A stretch of DNA of 64,000 nt, taken from the NCBI RefSeq assembly GCF_034087045.1, contig NZ_CP139247.1, forward strand, positions 6,536,001-6,600,000, read 5' to 3'. The translations under genes and the position numbers were made by a program. The DNA is from Chitinophaga sancti. Its GTDB lineage: Bacteria; Bacteroidota; Bacteroidia; Chitinophagales; Chitinophagaceae. Positions 38,532-48,700 of this stretch are shown one piece after another. Every line of letters begins with the position of its first letter. The first letter of the stretch is position 1. The notes beneath the pieces are model-generated. The model was not told the DNA's origin, searched no databases, and saw only the letters and a program-made list of their open reading frames with translations.

Positions 38532-39730
38532 TAGTGTTATGTTAATTAATAATTGACGGTTACGAGTTGTATATTTGAGGAATATTTATCGAAGATGATA
38601 CGCTATACCGTTAAATTGACAAAGAGTGAAGTTGAAGAATTACACAGCATAATAAATAAAGGTTCACATACTTCCCAAACCTTTCGTATGGCTTATATTT
38701 TATTAAATTGCGATGAGGGGAAGTACTCGGAAAAAGTGACTAATGAGCAAATAAGTAAGGTTTTGAAAGTAGGGATGCGCACAATAGATCGAGTTAAGAA
38801 GAAATTTATTGAAGAGGGTTTTGAAGGGGTATTAGAAAGACGACCTTCAACTCGTATTTATGAATCCAAAGTGGATGGAGATATAGAAGCGAAGTTAGTC
38901 ACATTATGCTGTAGTGAGCCACCTAAGGGGTTTGCTAAATCATTACGGCTGCTGGCAGACAAGATGGTTGAATTAAAGTATGTAGAAAGCATCTCCCATG
39001 TAACAGTAAGAAAGGTTTTAAAAAAAATGAACTTAAGCCATGGAAATTAAAAGGGTGGGTAATCCCCCCTCATTGTAATAGTGAATTTGTGGCAAGCATG
39101 GAGAATGTATTAGATGTATATAAGCGGCCTTGATGCTGATTATCCTGTTGTTTGTATGGATGAGTCGCCAAAGCAGTTAGTCGATGAACTGAGAAAATCA
39201 GTTGCTATGAAGCCTGGTCAGGAAAGAAGAGTAGATTACGAGTTCGTAACATGGCATGGTAAATATATTCATGGCAAATGAACCATTGAAAGGGAGGCGT
39301 TTTGTAGAGGTAACAGCATTCAAAGCCAGAAAAGATTGGGCAATGTTTATTAAAGAAATCGCAGATAAGAAATATCCCAGAGCGAAAAAGATAACCCTGG
39401 TGATGGATAATTTTAAAACGCATACGGGTGCTGCATTTTATGAGACCTTTGAACCCAAAGAAGCCAAAAGGCTGTGTGACAGATTTGAATTCATCTATAC
39501 CCCAAAACATGGAAGCTGGTTAAATATGGCCGAAATAGAATTGCACGTCTTGAATGGACAATGCCTGAACAGGCATATATCTACAATGGAGAAGGTGAAA
39601 GAAGAGGTCACTGAATGGCAAATTCACCGAAACAATAAAAACAGCCAAATAAACTGGCAATTCACCAACAAAGAAGCAAGAGTGAAGTTAAAAAGATTAT
39701 ATCCGTCAATTAACAATTAACATAACACTA
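38532..39730 (+). mobile_element. IS630-family insertion sequence
   Basis: Terminal inverted repeats of about 24-26 bases: TAGTGTTATGTTAATT then AATAATTGAC at 38532-38557, and its complement at 39705-39730 with two mismatches. The outermost TA on both sides fits the TA target duplication of the IS630/Tc1 group, so the element proper is 38534-39728. It carries one transposase frame, now broken. Confidence 0.85.
38595..39720 (+). pseudogene. IS630 transposase, frameshifted
   Basis: The N-terminal part (MIRYTVKLTKSEVEELHSII; a winged-helix region with ISKVLKVGMRTIDRVKKKF) is intact to about 39020. An eight-A run at 39020-39027 then shifts the frame; in the next frame KPWKLKGWVIPPHCN continues. 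Two further breaks follow, near 39132 (before DADYPVVCMDE, the first catalytic Asp) and near 39250 (before IFMANEPLKG). The C-terminal part has the second Asp in VMDNFKTH and the Glu in SWLNMAEIE. The A-run break could be programmed frameshifting, but the other two cannot be explained so, and the element is probably inactive. Confidence 0.8.
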
Positions 39731-39744
39731 GTGTTATGTTAATT
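39715..39744 (+). repeat. 30-bp perfect palindrome at the IS right end
   Basis: AATTAACATAACAC, a central TA, then GTGTTATGTTAATT. The left half is the IS end; the right half is a second IS end in opposite orientation outside the element. It marks either a former neighbouring copy or a nested insertion. Confidence 0.8.
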
Positions 39745-39746
39745 AA

Positions 39747-39779
39747 AATAAGGAGAAGAAACACTTCCTTCTCCTTATT
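39747..39779 (-). terminator. Terminator of the second immunity gene
   Basis: AATAAGGAGAAG and CTTCTCCTTATT form a 12-bp stem around a nine-base loop; on the minus strand it is followed by TTAATTAAC. The same structure follows the first immunity gene. Confidence 0.75.
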
Positions 39780-39791
39780 CAATATAAGAAC

Positions 39792-40235
39792 TCATATTTG
39801 TATCTGACTTACACACTCAATAAAGTCCTTCTTAAATTTCTCTTTATCAAAATCAGGAATTTCCAAAACATCAATTGCTACAATGGAATTAATAAGTTCG
39901 TTTTTAATTCGTTTGATTAATTCTTCTCCTTGTGCATTTAATATACTTTGGAAATCAGCAATGAATTCGTACTCAACATTCCTTTCAATTATTGACTCAG
40001 GAAGTCCTTTAGCTTTAATAATTTTGGGCCCCAGGACATAACTAGGTTTTCTTAATTTCAAGATCTTTAAGCTTTTAGGGTTCATACATATAAACCCAAT
40101 AACTAAATTTAATACACCATTACCATAATCTCTTTCCTTAAGAAAGGAACAAATTTTTTCATTAAAAATTGATATAACACTTAGGTTCGGGCCGACTTCG
40201 GGACTAATCATTTCACCTATATAAAATTTTTCCAT
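39792..40235 (-). CDS. Immunity protein paralogue (second copy)
   Basis: 147 residues from the ATG at 40235, chosen because MEKFYIGEMISPEVGP then lines up with the start of its paralogue at 40909-41352 (an upstream ATG at 40259 is possible). The two share the layout and an identical C-terminus (IPDFDKEKFKKDFIECVSQI), but differ in the middle, as expected for immunity proteins that follow different toxin variants. It is cytoplasmic, helical/beta mixed. It follows the orphan toxin tip by 46 bases. Assignment as immunity rests on this position; the family resembles Imm-type proteins of RHS loci, but I cannot name it. Confidence 0.7.
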   Translation of the reverse strand: MEKFYIGEMISPEVGPNLSVISIFNEKICSFLKERDYGNGVLNLVIGFICMNPKSLKILKLRKPSYVLGPKIIKAKGLPESIIERNVEYEFIADFQSILNAQGEELIKRIKNELINSIVAIDVLEIPDFDKEKFKKDFIECVSQIQI

Positions 40236-40281
40236 TTGTTTTAAAGACGTTATGATCAAAAAATATATAATTCAAACTAAT

Positions 40282-40527
40282 TTATCTAAAAATAGAATTT
40301 CCAGGTGGCCGCGTCAAATTCGCACGATAATAGTTGTATAATTTTAATTTCTCCGCAAATTTAATTTGCATCTGATTTCCAGGAACCTCATTATATTGTC
40401 TAACTCCTGGCCCAATTCTCTGTAAATCACTAAAAGAATATCTATCACTTGATGTCGTCTCCCCAATCTTCCAGATCTGACCCGCATGTAAAAACACTGG
40501 CACTCCTGTCCTTACATTTGGATACAT
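40282..40527 (-). CDS. Orphan toxin tip (duplicate of the RHS C-terminus)
   Basis: 81 residues, MYPNVRTGVPVFL to PPGNSIFR, very close to the last 81 residues of the RHS protein at 41398 (variants around SSDRYSFSDLQRIGPGVRQ). There is no RHS core in front: a TAG stop lies two codons before the ATG and identity with the full gene ends at 40534. It carries the same GIY-YIG-like residues (GVPVFLHAGQIWKIG, Arg in DRY, Glu in FAEKLK, Asn in PPGN). Orphan tips of this kind can recombine onto an upstream RHS gene to change the effector. Whether it is translated alone is unknown. Confidence 0.65.
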   Translation of the reverse strand: MYPNVRTGVPVFLHAGQIWKIGETTSSDRYSFSDLQRIGPGVRQYNEVPGNQMQIKFAEKLKLYNYYRANLTRPPGNSIFR

Positions 40528-40558
40528 TCCATCCTAATTTAGAGCAAAACATATTTAT

Positions 40559-40705
40559 ATGGAGCACTATTATGAAGAATTAAATCACGTATTGCATGTA
40601 CCCATTTTTTACAATGGCAAACAGATGTATTTGGAAGCTAAAATATTAAGCGATCGAGAATGTCCTGAAATAAGTGCACAACGGGTACAAATAAGTGATT
40701 TATAA
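40559..40705 (+). CDS. Small ORF between the toxin cassettes
   Basis: 48 codons, MEHYYEELNHVLHVPIFYNG to QRVQISDL, on the opposite strand to the toxin genes. The composition is protein-like, but I know no homologue. It could be a chance frame or the end of a lost gene. Confidence 0.25.
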   Translation: MEHYYEELNHVLHVPIFYNGKQMYLEAKILSDRECPEISAQRVQISDL

Positions 40706-40724
40706 AAAGCTTTAGAAACTATTG

Positions 40725-40800
40725 TAATAATATCCCCCACCATCACTCGAAATACTAACGAAGGTCCTATTCACTACATAATCATTCGGACTGGCCGTAT
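40725..40800 (-). pseudogene. Relic of a second RHS gene
   Basis: The minus-strand translation around GPSLVFRVMVGD matches GPSIVLRVMAGD of the RHS protein (plus-strand bases near 42840-42880). It lies just upstream of the orphan tip, so the cassette at 39.8-40.5 kb is what is left of a second RHS-toxin-immunity unit after a large deletion. Confidence 0.55.
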
Positions 40801-40858
40801 TATCTGCTAGAAATTATTGAAATGTAATATAAAGGAACAGGGATTTAGCTAAAATTAA

Positions 40859-40891
40859 AATAAGGAGAAGAAACACTTCCTTCTCCTTATT
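40859..40891 (-). terminator. Terminator of the first immunity gene
   Basis: Same 12-bp stem as at 39747 (AATAAGGAGAAG with CTTCTCCTTATT), followed on the minus strand by TTTTAATTTTAG. It ends the RHS-immunity transcript. Confidence 0.75.
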
Positions 40892-40908
40892 CAATATAAT
40901 ATTAGAAC

Positions 40909-41352
40909 TCATATTTGTATCTGACTTACACACTCAATAAAGTCCTTCTTAAATTTCTCTTTATCAAAATCAGGTATCTTTAAAACGTCAATTGCGGTAA
41001 TAGAATTAATCAAATTTGATTTAATTATCCCAATTACCTTATCATCATCTGCATTCATAATCTCTGCATAATCCACTATGAATTCATATTCGATGGCTTT
41101 CTCAAGTACCCTGTCTTCAAGTCCTGGCATCTTAATAATTTTAGGAGGGCCAATATATTTAGGCTTTCTAAGTTTTAAAATTTTCAGGCTTCTTTGATTC
41201 ATGCAGTTTAAACCAATAAATAAATATTCGACGCCAATCCCGTAAAATCTTGGCTTAAGAAAAGAAAGAATTAGTTCATTAAATTGATTTATAATTCCAA
41301 GTTTAAATTTCACTTCTGGGCTTATATATAAGCTAATTGAAAAATCTTTCAT
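40909..41352 (-). CDS. Probable immunity protein of the RHS toxin
   Basis: 147 residues, MKDFSISLYISPEVKFKLG to SQIQI, no signal peptide, so cytoplasmic. It begins 46 bases after the RHS stop codon in the same direction, the usual place of the cognate immunity gene. Its paralogue follows the orphan tip with the same spacing. The paired divergence of tip and immunity protein argues for cognate pairs. The protein is expected to bind the toxin tip and block its nuclease site; that is inferred. Confidence 0.72.
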   Translation of the reverse strand: MKDFSISLYISPEVKFKLGIINQFNELILSFLKPRFYGIGVEYLFIGLNCMNQRSLKILKLRKPKYIGPPKIIKMPGLEDRVLEKAIEYEFIVDYAEIMNADDDKVIGIIKSNLINSITAIDVLKIPDFDKEKFKKDFIECVSQIQI

Positions 41353-41397
41353 ACAAATTAGTGATTATAGTAAAGATAGTTTTTAAAGTAATTAAAA

Positions 41398-44300
41398 TTA
41401 TCGAAAGATTCTGTTACCTGGAGGAAGAGTCCAATTTGAACGATAATAATTATACAGTTTCAGCTTTTCAGCAAATTTAATTTGCATTTGATTTCCTGGA
41501 ATTTCATTAAATTGTTCGACACCAGGACCAATATATTTCAAATCACTAGGGTTATATCTATCATCAGATGTCGTCTCCCCAATCTTCCATATCTGACCCG
41601 CATGTAAAAACACTGGCACTCCTGTCCTTACATTTGGATACATTCCATCCATCGTAGCTCTTAATGTATACTGCCACCCATCCGGACCAAACGGTTTTGC
41701 CAAAATGCCCCTCAACTCTTTCAACTCCTTTTTAATTAAGTCCGCATTACTATACAGAAAGAAGCCAGTTGAACCAATCCAAACAGGAGGAATCGCAAGA
41801 TCATCCCATACACCAATACCTGTCGCATCATCACTTGCTAGAGCCACTGTTGTTGACATTGCAACATGAAAAGCACTAAAGTTCCATTGGGATTTTGACT
41901 CCTTTTTTTTGAATATTGAATATTTTCCTTTTGTCGGAGGATCTTCTTCGTTTGCTACCTGAGATGATTCTCCCTCACTGTACTCTCCGTTTTGAAGTTT
42001 ATAAATCGCCCAGTTAAAAAATATAGAATTAGCTTCCTTTTCCTTTTTATCATCAATGAAGTTCTTGTATTTATCAACGGCGTCAATTGTAATATTTCCA
42101 TCGGGGTCAATGAATCGAATTGGGTTAAGGTTTGCATAATTATATGGCGAATACCTTCTTGATTTCTCACATAACAAGTCTACCCCTTGCCATCTGGATA
42201 TCTGTACATCATACATCCTTCCACCGTAATCATACCAATCCAGTCCCTTCTCATCCAAAAATTCCTTCTGCTGTATTTCCTTGCCGTTATATTGTAGCAA
42301 ATTTTTGTAGTATCCAGCTCCTTTAAGCGCTTTACTATTAATCCCCGCCATCGTCAGCCCATATGGGTAATAGTGAGTTTCTTCTAACAGTGGTCCACTA
42401 TTGTGAGATATAACAAGATTGTCGAAGTAGACATTCTCCCCACTTTCATTACTTGTATAAATATAAACAAATCCTGTTTTTTTAATAACGAACTTCTCTA
42501 CCGTCAATGTTTGCAATTCATCAGGATTTCCCTGTACCTGTTTCACACCACTATTATCATCTACCATGTTGAACAGGTCGTCAAAAAGTACATAGGTGAG
42601 ATACGCCCTGGGTTTAGTGGCAAGGTTCTCATCTGCATCCTTGCTGATCAACTCTTCGTACTCACTGGATGTATATGCTGACGAAATAGCGGAATTTGTA
42701 CCTGCAGCCGCATGCGTACCATCAGAGATAGTGGAAGAACTGAATGCCTGTATGAGTGCGGCCAGCATACTGCTTGTGGTAGTACTGGAGGTGCTGGCTG
42801 CCGTGCTTTTATAAAATGCTTTGACCCCCAGCTGCAGGGTATCCCCCGCCATGACCCGTAATACAATGGATGGACCTATTTTTTCACCACTTTCTGCATT
42901 CAGTCTGGCTACATATGCATTTGGATTGGTAGTTTCATCCGTTGGATAGCCAGCAGGAAGCGCTGTGCGGGTATTGTCTATGTTACTGAATAAAGCGTTT
43001 TCAGTCGCACTACTGGCTGTCTCCATGGTAGCAGCGTATACGCTGGTGTCTGCATTATCTCCCAATACTACCCGGACATTGCCCAAGTGATCTTTTTCAA
43101 AATAATCCCAATGATAAACGAGGGCTTTGCCGGAATCATATTCCGGACGAATACGGCCTTCTTCGTGAATAATATATCGTAAGGTGTCCCGTTCATACAC
43201 TAATCCTTCTATGTAATCAGTCACAGTAGTTTTTACAGGAGACGAGGTACTGTCCACCACGGTTTTTTTCAGTTTCCTGCCATCTGCTGTATATAAATAA
43301 TTAATTGTACCCTTGCCGCTGACCAGAATTTTTTCGGGAAGATTCAGCAGGTTATAACTGATAGAAGTGATATGCTTATTCTGATCGGATATTAAATTGC
43401 CATTACCGTTGTATGTATAGTCATTGCCTGTGTTTGTACCATCATTAAAATCACCTAGTTTGGCGGTGCTTGTATTACTGGCATCCGTCACTGTCAATAG
43501 CTTATTGCTGTTGGCCTGGTAGGTATATGTCAGGTTATCCACATTGCTGTTGGTAGTACCTATTAACCCCTGTTGTTTCATTGAGCTAATGTTACCATTT
43601 GCATCATAAACGAGGTTGCTTACTGTAAAGTCAGCTTTGTCTGATGTCCATGCTGCTCCTGTATTGTTTTGCTGGTTAAAGACAGCCTTTTTGAGGCGGT
43701 TGGCACCATCATAACCAAAACCGTATGCCCTTGGTATGCCGTTGGACCTGCTTTTCCATTTGATGCCTGCAATGTTGCCATTGTATTGGCTGCTATCAAA
43801 GCCATCATCATAACTGATTTCTTCACCGAACCAGTTCTCTGTGCCGGTGGAATTGACAAATGCTTTGTTGATACCCGCTAACCAGCCTTTGATATTATAA
43901 GTATAGGTTAGGGTATCTAACTGCCCACTGGCAGTTACTCCTATTTTCTTTTGCTGCAATTGCCCCAGCTCATTATAGATGTTCTCTGCGATCTTTTCCT
44001 CGAGGTTAGTGCTGTCATTCAGCCGCTTGACGAGTGAAATCAGGTGACCAGCTGCATCATAACTCATCTTGGTCAGTAAGGTTGTCTGAGGCGTAACGGT
44101 GCTGGAAGGGTTGGTATGCGTAAGGTAGGTGCTTAACACCTTGCCATTGTAGTCATATAGAAGGCTGGTCACATCTTTTCCACCTGTATGATTATCTGCA
44201 ATTATCTGGATAGTAAGGGCATTATCGTCGAAGTAGTTCGTGGTGGTGAGCCATTGTTCTGTGCCTAATATGCGAACCTTTGTTCCAGTGTTGAAAGTGG

Positions 44301-45714
44301 CGACACGCGTACTGGAAGAAGTATTGGCCTGGCTATAAGGATTGTCGCCTGCTTCCGGTTTTGAAAGGCCTGCGTTCACAAAGCTATGTACACCAGTATA
44401 GTTATAATTATCATAGTAAGTGTAAGATAATGGGGTGAGTGCACCCGAGCTGATGTCCGGCAGGGGATTATAGACCGGAGAGGTATCGCTGGTAGAAGTA
44501 TTCAGCGTACATTGCAGGGCTTCTCTGCTGCTGGTAACCGTGTAAAGCGCCGTTTCATAGGGGCGGTTCAATCCATCGTAGAAGGTAGTCAGCCACTCGG
44601 GAGAAGACTGGCCTCTTTGTAATGAATCCTGTGTAAATACGACTCTGTTTCTGCTATCATATACCATTAAAACAGCTCCTGCTCCGGGGATTTTTTTTGA
44701 AATCATGCGGCCACGTGCATCATATTGATACTGGAAGCAAAGTTCATCGGCGACGGTTGAAGTGATCTTCCAGTCAGACATGATATTTTGTACTGCCAGT
44801 GGCGGTATTACAAAGCGAAGACTGCCCAGATCGTCATACACATAGTAGGTGCATAACCATCCATCATGGGCTTTACCAGGACTATCGGCCAATTGTACTT
44901 TTTTGAGAATGAGTTGGCCGTCTTTGTCCTTGTATTCTATCACCTGGTGCCCTGCTTCATCGATTAAAATGTTTTTATTGAGCTGCCCGGTACTGTAAAT
45001 GCCGGCAGTATCAGGAAGAGTTGCGGAACCGGAACCATAAGTAGCAGTGGTGGAACAGTTCTTTTTACTGATTGCAATTTTCCAGATCAGCACAGCATCG
45101 TCGCTGGTATTGTAATAGTACTGCATTTCTACCGGATGATTTCCGCCTGTTTGTGCCCAACTATCACCGGGGTCCCATTTTTTTAATACCCGGTTTAGTG
45201 GAGAGGCTTCATACTCAGTCTGGCTATAGTACACATGTTCATTTGCGATGCCGGGGTTGAGTGCAGTATTTTGATAAAAAGATGCTTGCGCCGCAAACGG
45301 ATCTGACTTTATTTTTCCATTATGGGCACCATCCTGTTGAGGTATATAGGGCAGGTATTGATATTGTTGTCTGCCAAGTGAATCATATACTACAGCAGTG
45401 ACCATGTCATTGCCGTTAGGACTGATTCTTCTTGCTACTGTTTGCATGGGTCTGCCCAATCCATCCAGATATTGAGTCATCAGCTTCACATCAGCTGTTG
45501 ACCTGCTGGTATCAAATACCGCATTCGGATCTGTCGTAATCATACTGGGAATCCAGACCCGGATAGAACTTGCTTTTAAGGTATTTAGCGCAGCAGGACG
45601 CACTACAGGAGTAGCGGCAGTACGTGATGTATTGACCGGTACCTGTGCCATGCCGGGAACAATTGTTCCCAGCAGGCAGATATATAATAAATAGATAAAT
45701 TTTGATTGTCGCAT
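41398..45714 (-). CDS. RHS-repeat polymorphic toxin with GIY-YIG-like C-terminal tip
   Basis: About 1438 residues from the ATG at 45714 (signal peptide ending near PGMAQ). That start lies 4 bases after the preceding stop; an ATG at 45735 would overlap the preceding gene. Residues about 60-200 form a DUF6443-type N-terminus (YLDGLGRPMQTV). RHS/YD repeats fill the middle (YDYNGKVLSTY, YDGANRLKKAVFN, YTYNGNGNLISD). The RHS core ends near residue 1205 with YNYANLNPIRFIDPDG. The last 230 residues are the variable region, ending in an 80-residue tip with GVPVFLHAGQIWKIGETT, an Arg, a Glu (FAEKLKLYNYYR) and PPGN, which fit the GIY-YIG nuclease pattern. It is probably exported and cleaved to release a DNA-targeting toxin. 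An immunity gene follows. Confidence 0.85.
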   Translation of the reverse strand: MRQSKFIYLLYICLLGTIVPGMAQVPVNTSRTAATPVVRPAALNTLKASSIRVWIPSMITTDPNAVFDTSRSTADVKLMTQYLDGLGRPMQTVARRISPNGNDMVTAVVYDSLGRQQYQYLPYIPQQDGAHNGKIKSDPFAAQASFYQNTALNPGIANEHVYYSQTEYEASPLNRVLKKWDPGDSWAQTGGNHPVEMQYYYNTSDDAVLIWKIAISKKNCSTTATYGSGSATLPDTAGIYSTGQLNKNILIDEAGHQVIEYKDKDGQLILKKVQLADSPGKAHDGWLCTYYVYDDLGSLRFVIPPLAVQNIMSDWKITSTVADELCFQYQYDARGRMISKKIPGAGAVLMVYDSRNRVVFTQDSLQRGQSSPEWLTTFYDGLNRPYETALYTVTSSREALQCTLNTSTSDTSPVYNPLPDISSGALTPLSYTYYDNYNYTGVHSFVNAGLSKPEAGDNPYSQANTSSSTRVATFNTGTKVRILGTEQWLTTTNYFDDNALTIQIIADNHTGGKDVTSLLYDYNGKVLSTYLTHTNPSSTVTPQTTLLTKMSYDAAGHLISLVKRLNDSTNLEEKIAENIYNELGQLQQKKIGVTASGQLDTLTYTYNIKGWLAGINKAFVNSTGTENWFGEEISYDDGFDSSQYNGNIAGIKWKSRSNGIPRAYGFGYDGANRLKKAVFNQQNNTGAAWTSDKADFTVSNLVYDANGNISSMKQQGLIGTTNSNVDNLTYTYQANSNKLLTVTDASNTSTAKLGDFNDGTNTGNDYTYNGNGNLISDQNKHITSISYNLLNLPEKILVSGKGTINYLYTADGRKLKKTVVDSTSSPVKTTVTDYIEGLVYERDTLRYIIHEEGRIRPEYDSGKALVYHWDYFEKDHLGNVRVVLGDNADTSVYAATMETASSATENALFSNIDNTRTALPAGYPTDETTNPNAYVARLNAESGEKIGPSIVLRVMAGDTLQLGVKAFYKSTAASTSSTTTSSMLAALIQAFSSSTISDGTHAAAGTNSAISSAYTSSEYEELISKDADENLATKPRAYLTYVLFDDLFNMVDDNSGVKQVQGNPDELQTLTVEKFVIKKTGFVYIYTSNESGENVYFDNLVISHNSGPLLEETHYYPYGLTMAGINSKALKGAGYYKNLLQYNGKEIQQKEFLDEKGLDWYDYGGRMYDVQISRWQGVDLLCEKSRRYSPYNYANLNPIRFIDPDGNITIDAVDKYKNFIDDKKEKEANSIFFNWAIYKLQNGEYSEGESSQVANEEDPPTKGKYSIFKKKESKSQWNFSAFHVAMSTTVALASDDATGIGVWDDLAIPPVWIGSTGFFLYSNADLIKKELKELRGILAKPFGPDGWQYTLRATMDGMYPNVRTGVPVFLHAGQIWKIGETTSDDRYNPSDLKYIGPGVEQFNEIPGNQMQIKFAEKLKLYNYYRSNWTLPPGNRIFR

Positions 45715-45718
45715 TGAT

Positions 45719-48700
45719 TTAGTTTTTCCAGACAAGGATGAATGTGGTCGGTGAAATGCCGGTGAAAGTAGCTATTGTACTGGCTGTAAAAGTCTTTTCA
45801 ACCCCATTGATACTGGCTGTACAAGATCCTGTTCCGGTTATCATTTGCATCGTAATAGTGTAAGTGACACCGGTCGCCACCGTTGTATAATAAGGCCATT
45901 CAGTCTTAGCTGTGGTATTGACAGCTTTTGCACTGGTAGAATTATTCGTAGCTACAATGCTTAACGTACCCGGCACTGTTGCTCCGCGTTTCACTACAAC
46001 CCCAAAATTTTTACCGGATGGTATACAGTAACCATACTGGTTAGCGGCAATCGGTCCCTGTTGATTAGCGTACGCCTGTGCCTGGGCATTTGCATCTGCC
46101 TGGGAAATGGTGGAAGTGTATAAACCTGCGGCTAATGTATAAATATAAGCTACACCCGTAGAATCTCCCGTACAGTTGGTTTTGGTATAAGACCCGGAGC
46201 TGGCTCCACTGCTATATACTGTAGGTGCTACAGTGGATAAAACTACATTGATAGCAGGTGAAACTGCTGTCCATGTTTGACTACTATTGGTTGTAATAGT
46301 TTTGGTCGTACCATTTACGGTGATATATACCTGAGTTGTGGACGCCATTGTCACAGTATAAGTTGCCCCTGTTGGTATAATGGCACATGCTTTCAGGGCT
46401 TCGTCTGTAAGCGGACTAAAAGTTTTTTGATATACAACAGCACCGGTAGTAGTATTGGTGACGGTGATACTAAATGGATTCAGGCTACCAGAACCAGATT
46501 TTTTACTGAACAACAAATTGCAGGTCTGACATGTGCCATTTGTATTAGCATAGCTTTGCGCATTGGCATTAGCATATCGCAGCGCGATTGCATTGGCAGT
46601 ATCTTTGCTGATTGTAGTAGAGTCATGTCTTGCAGCTACAACATAAGTTACATCGGTACCCACATACCCGGAATCACAGGCTTTGGTTTTGGTCACTTTT
46701 TGCTCATCACTGAAATAGTAACATATCCCTAATCTATTCGCCTGGGCGGTGCCACTATCTTTCAATGCAGCCTTTGCCACTGCATTGGCACTATCCAGAC
46801 TGACCAAAGTATAATAGGTGTTAGCCGGGATAGTAGCTGTTATCCATGAACCTTCTGCCTTGGAATCCGTACAATTTGTTTTCTGAAAACTACCGGTTTG
46901 TGCTGTATTATAGTAAACACAATTTCCTTTTAAATCTGCATAAGCCTGTCCTAATGACTGGAACTTTGCTTGCGCTTTTGCGTTGGCATCGTCCTGACTG
47001 ATATAGGAAGTATCAGTTCCTCCTGCCAGCCTATATTCAATAGGATTGGATATTCCACCATTGGTACATTTGGAAGAGTAGAAGGTATCTACCAGTTGCT
47101 CACTCAGGTAATAACTACAATCGCCCATTTTATTGGCATAGCTTTGTCCATTCGCTGTAATGTCAGCCAGTGCTTTCGAATTTGCATCAGCTACACTTAC
47201 ACGGGAGGCATATCTGCCCGCTTCTACTGCATAATTCACGACAGAAATACTTCCGGATGCGCATGTTTTTGTAAAGTTCTGGCTCTGGTAATCATTATAA
47301 TATACTGCGCCATCACACTGATCAATCTCACCTGCATAGTTGTAACAGTACATTTTCAGGATATTCCTATCCTTATTGCGAATCATTTTCAGTCTGTTCA
47401 GACCATCAAATTCGTAATAGAGCGTATGGTTCCCTTCGTCAGACTTACTGGTCATACCAATAAGCGGATCGAAGGTATAAGTGCTCATCTGGGATGCTGA
47501 TGGGCGTAATTTGATATCATCAAACCATACTTTTCCGCTACCATTATTTGTCAGACTGATAGTGATGTATGGGGTACCGGAAGGAACGGAGTATTCTTTT
47601 TCAATGTATACCCATTTACCAGTTTCGGACGTAGATATATTCGCTATATTGGTTGAACCGGTGCTGGTTGCACTGCTTTTTGTCAATAGATTTATAGTAG
47701 CAGAAGGGCCATTGCTGTACACCCATCCGGAGAAACGGAAGGTAGTCGTGTTTGAAAGAGATACATATAACCAGTTTGGATTGATGTATGTACTTGCACC
47801 ACTAATGAGACCAGCATATTTACCAGTGTGAGAAACAGTGGCATCGCGGGTAACACCTGTCCAGGAATTAATATCCTCAAAACCATCATATAATACCTGA
47901 TTGAGAGCAGCACCGGCGGTTTGGGAAACCGGATAGGTGCCATCAGCAGTCCAGGTGTAAGCAGCCGTGATACCTTTGTCATCTCTGATCTGGCGGATGT
48001 TACCATAAGGGCCATAGCTTTGGTAAGCAATGGTGGTAGCAGGCAGACTGTTGTCGTTACCTAATTGCCAGCTACTGTCCATTTTAGGCGCTATCAGACT
48101 ATCATTAGTGCCCCAGCTGTTTCCAAACAGGGTATGTTTATAACTCAGTAATGTGCCATTAATGTAGTTGCCCTGCCAGTAAGGTTGACGGATCATGTTT
48201 CTGTATACCATACTATTTAGAATGGATGTATTGCCATCTGTAGATGCATGTTCTCCAGGATAATACATCTTAGAGACAATCGTATCAGACTTACTATTGA
48301 CTTTGGTAACAGATTTGGGGTAGTTCTTACTATTATACGTGTAATTAACTACGTTTTCAAATAGAGTTCCATTGTTATCATACTCGCGAACGGTAGTAGA
48401 AGCCAAGTTACGACCTCCGCTCTTTAATGGAATATAGTTAAATCCAAAGCTATATATCCCAGATTCGCCTCCACACAGATCTATGTAGTATATTTTGTCA
48501 TACATCAGGATACCTGTATCCACTGAGAGATTAGATATACCATATGAATTATAGGTCCATTTGATAAGGTCAAACGTGCTATCAGCGGCATTGAACTTAA
48601 ATATTTTTTCATTCGCGAGGAGATCTTCTGCTAAGGAGTTGTCTATTCTTTCTTTTCCGGCGAAAGTACCCGGGTTTCCTACAACTGTATAATCCGTTGG

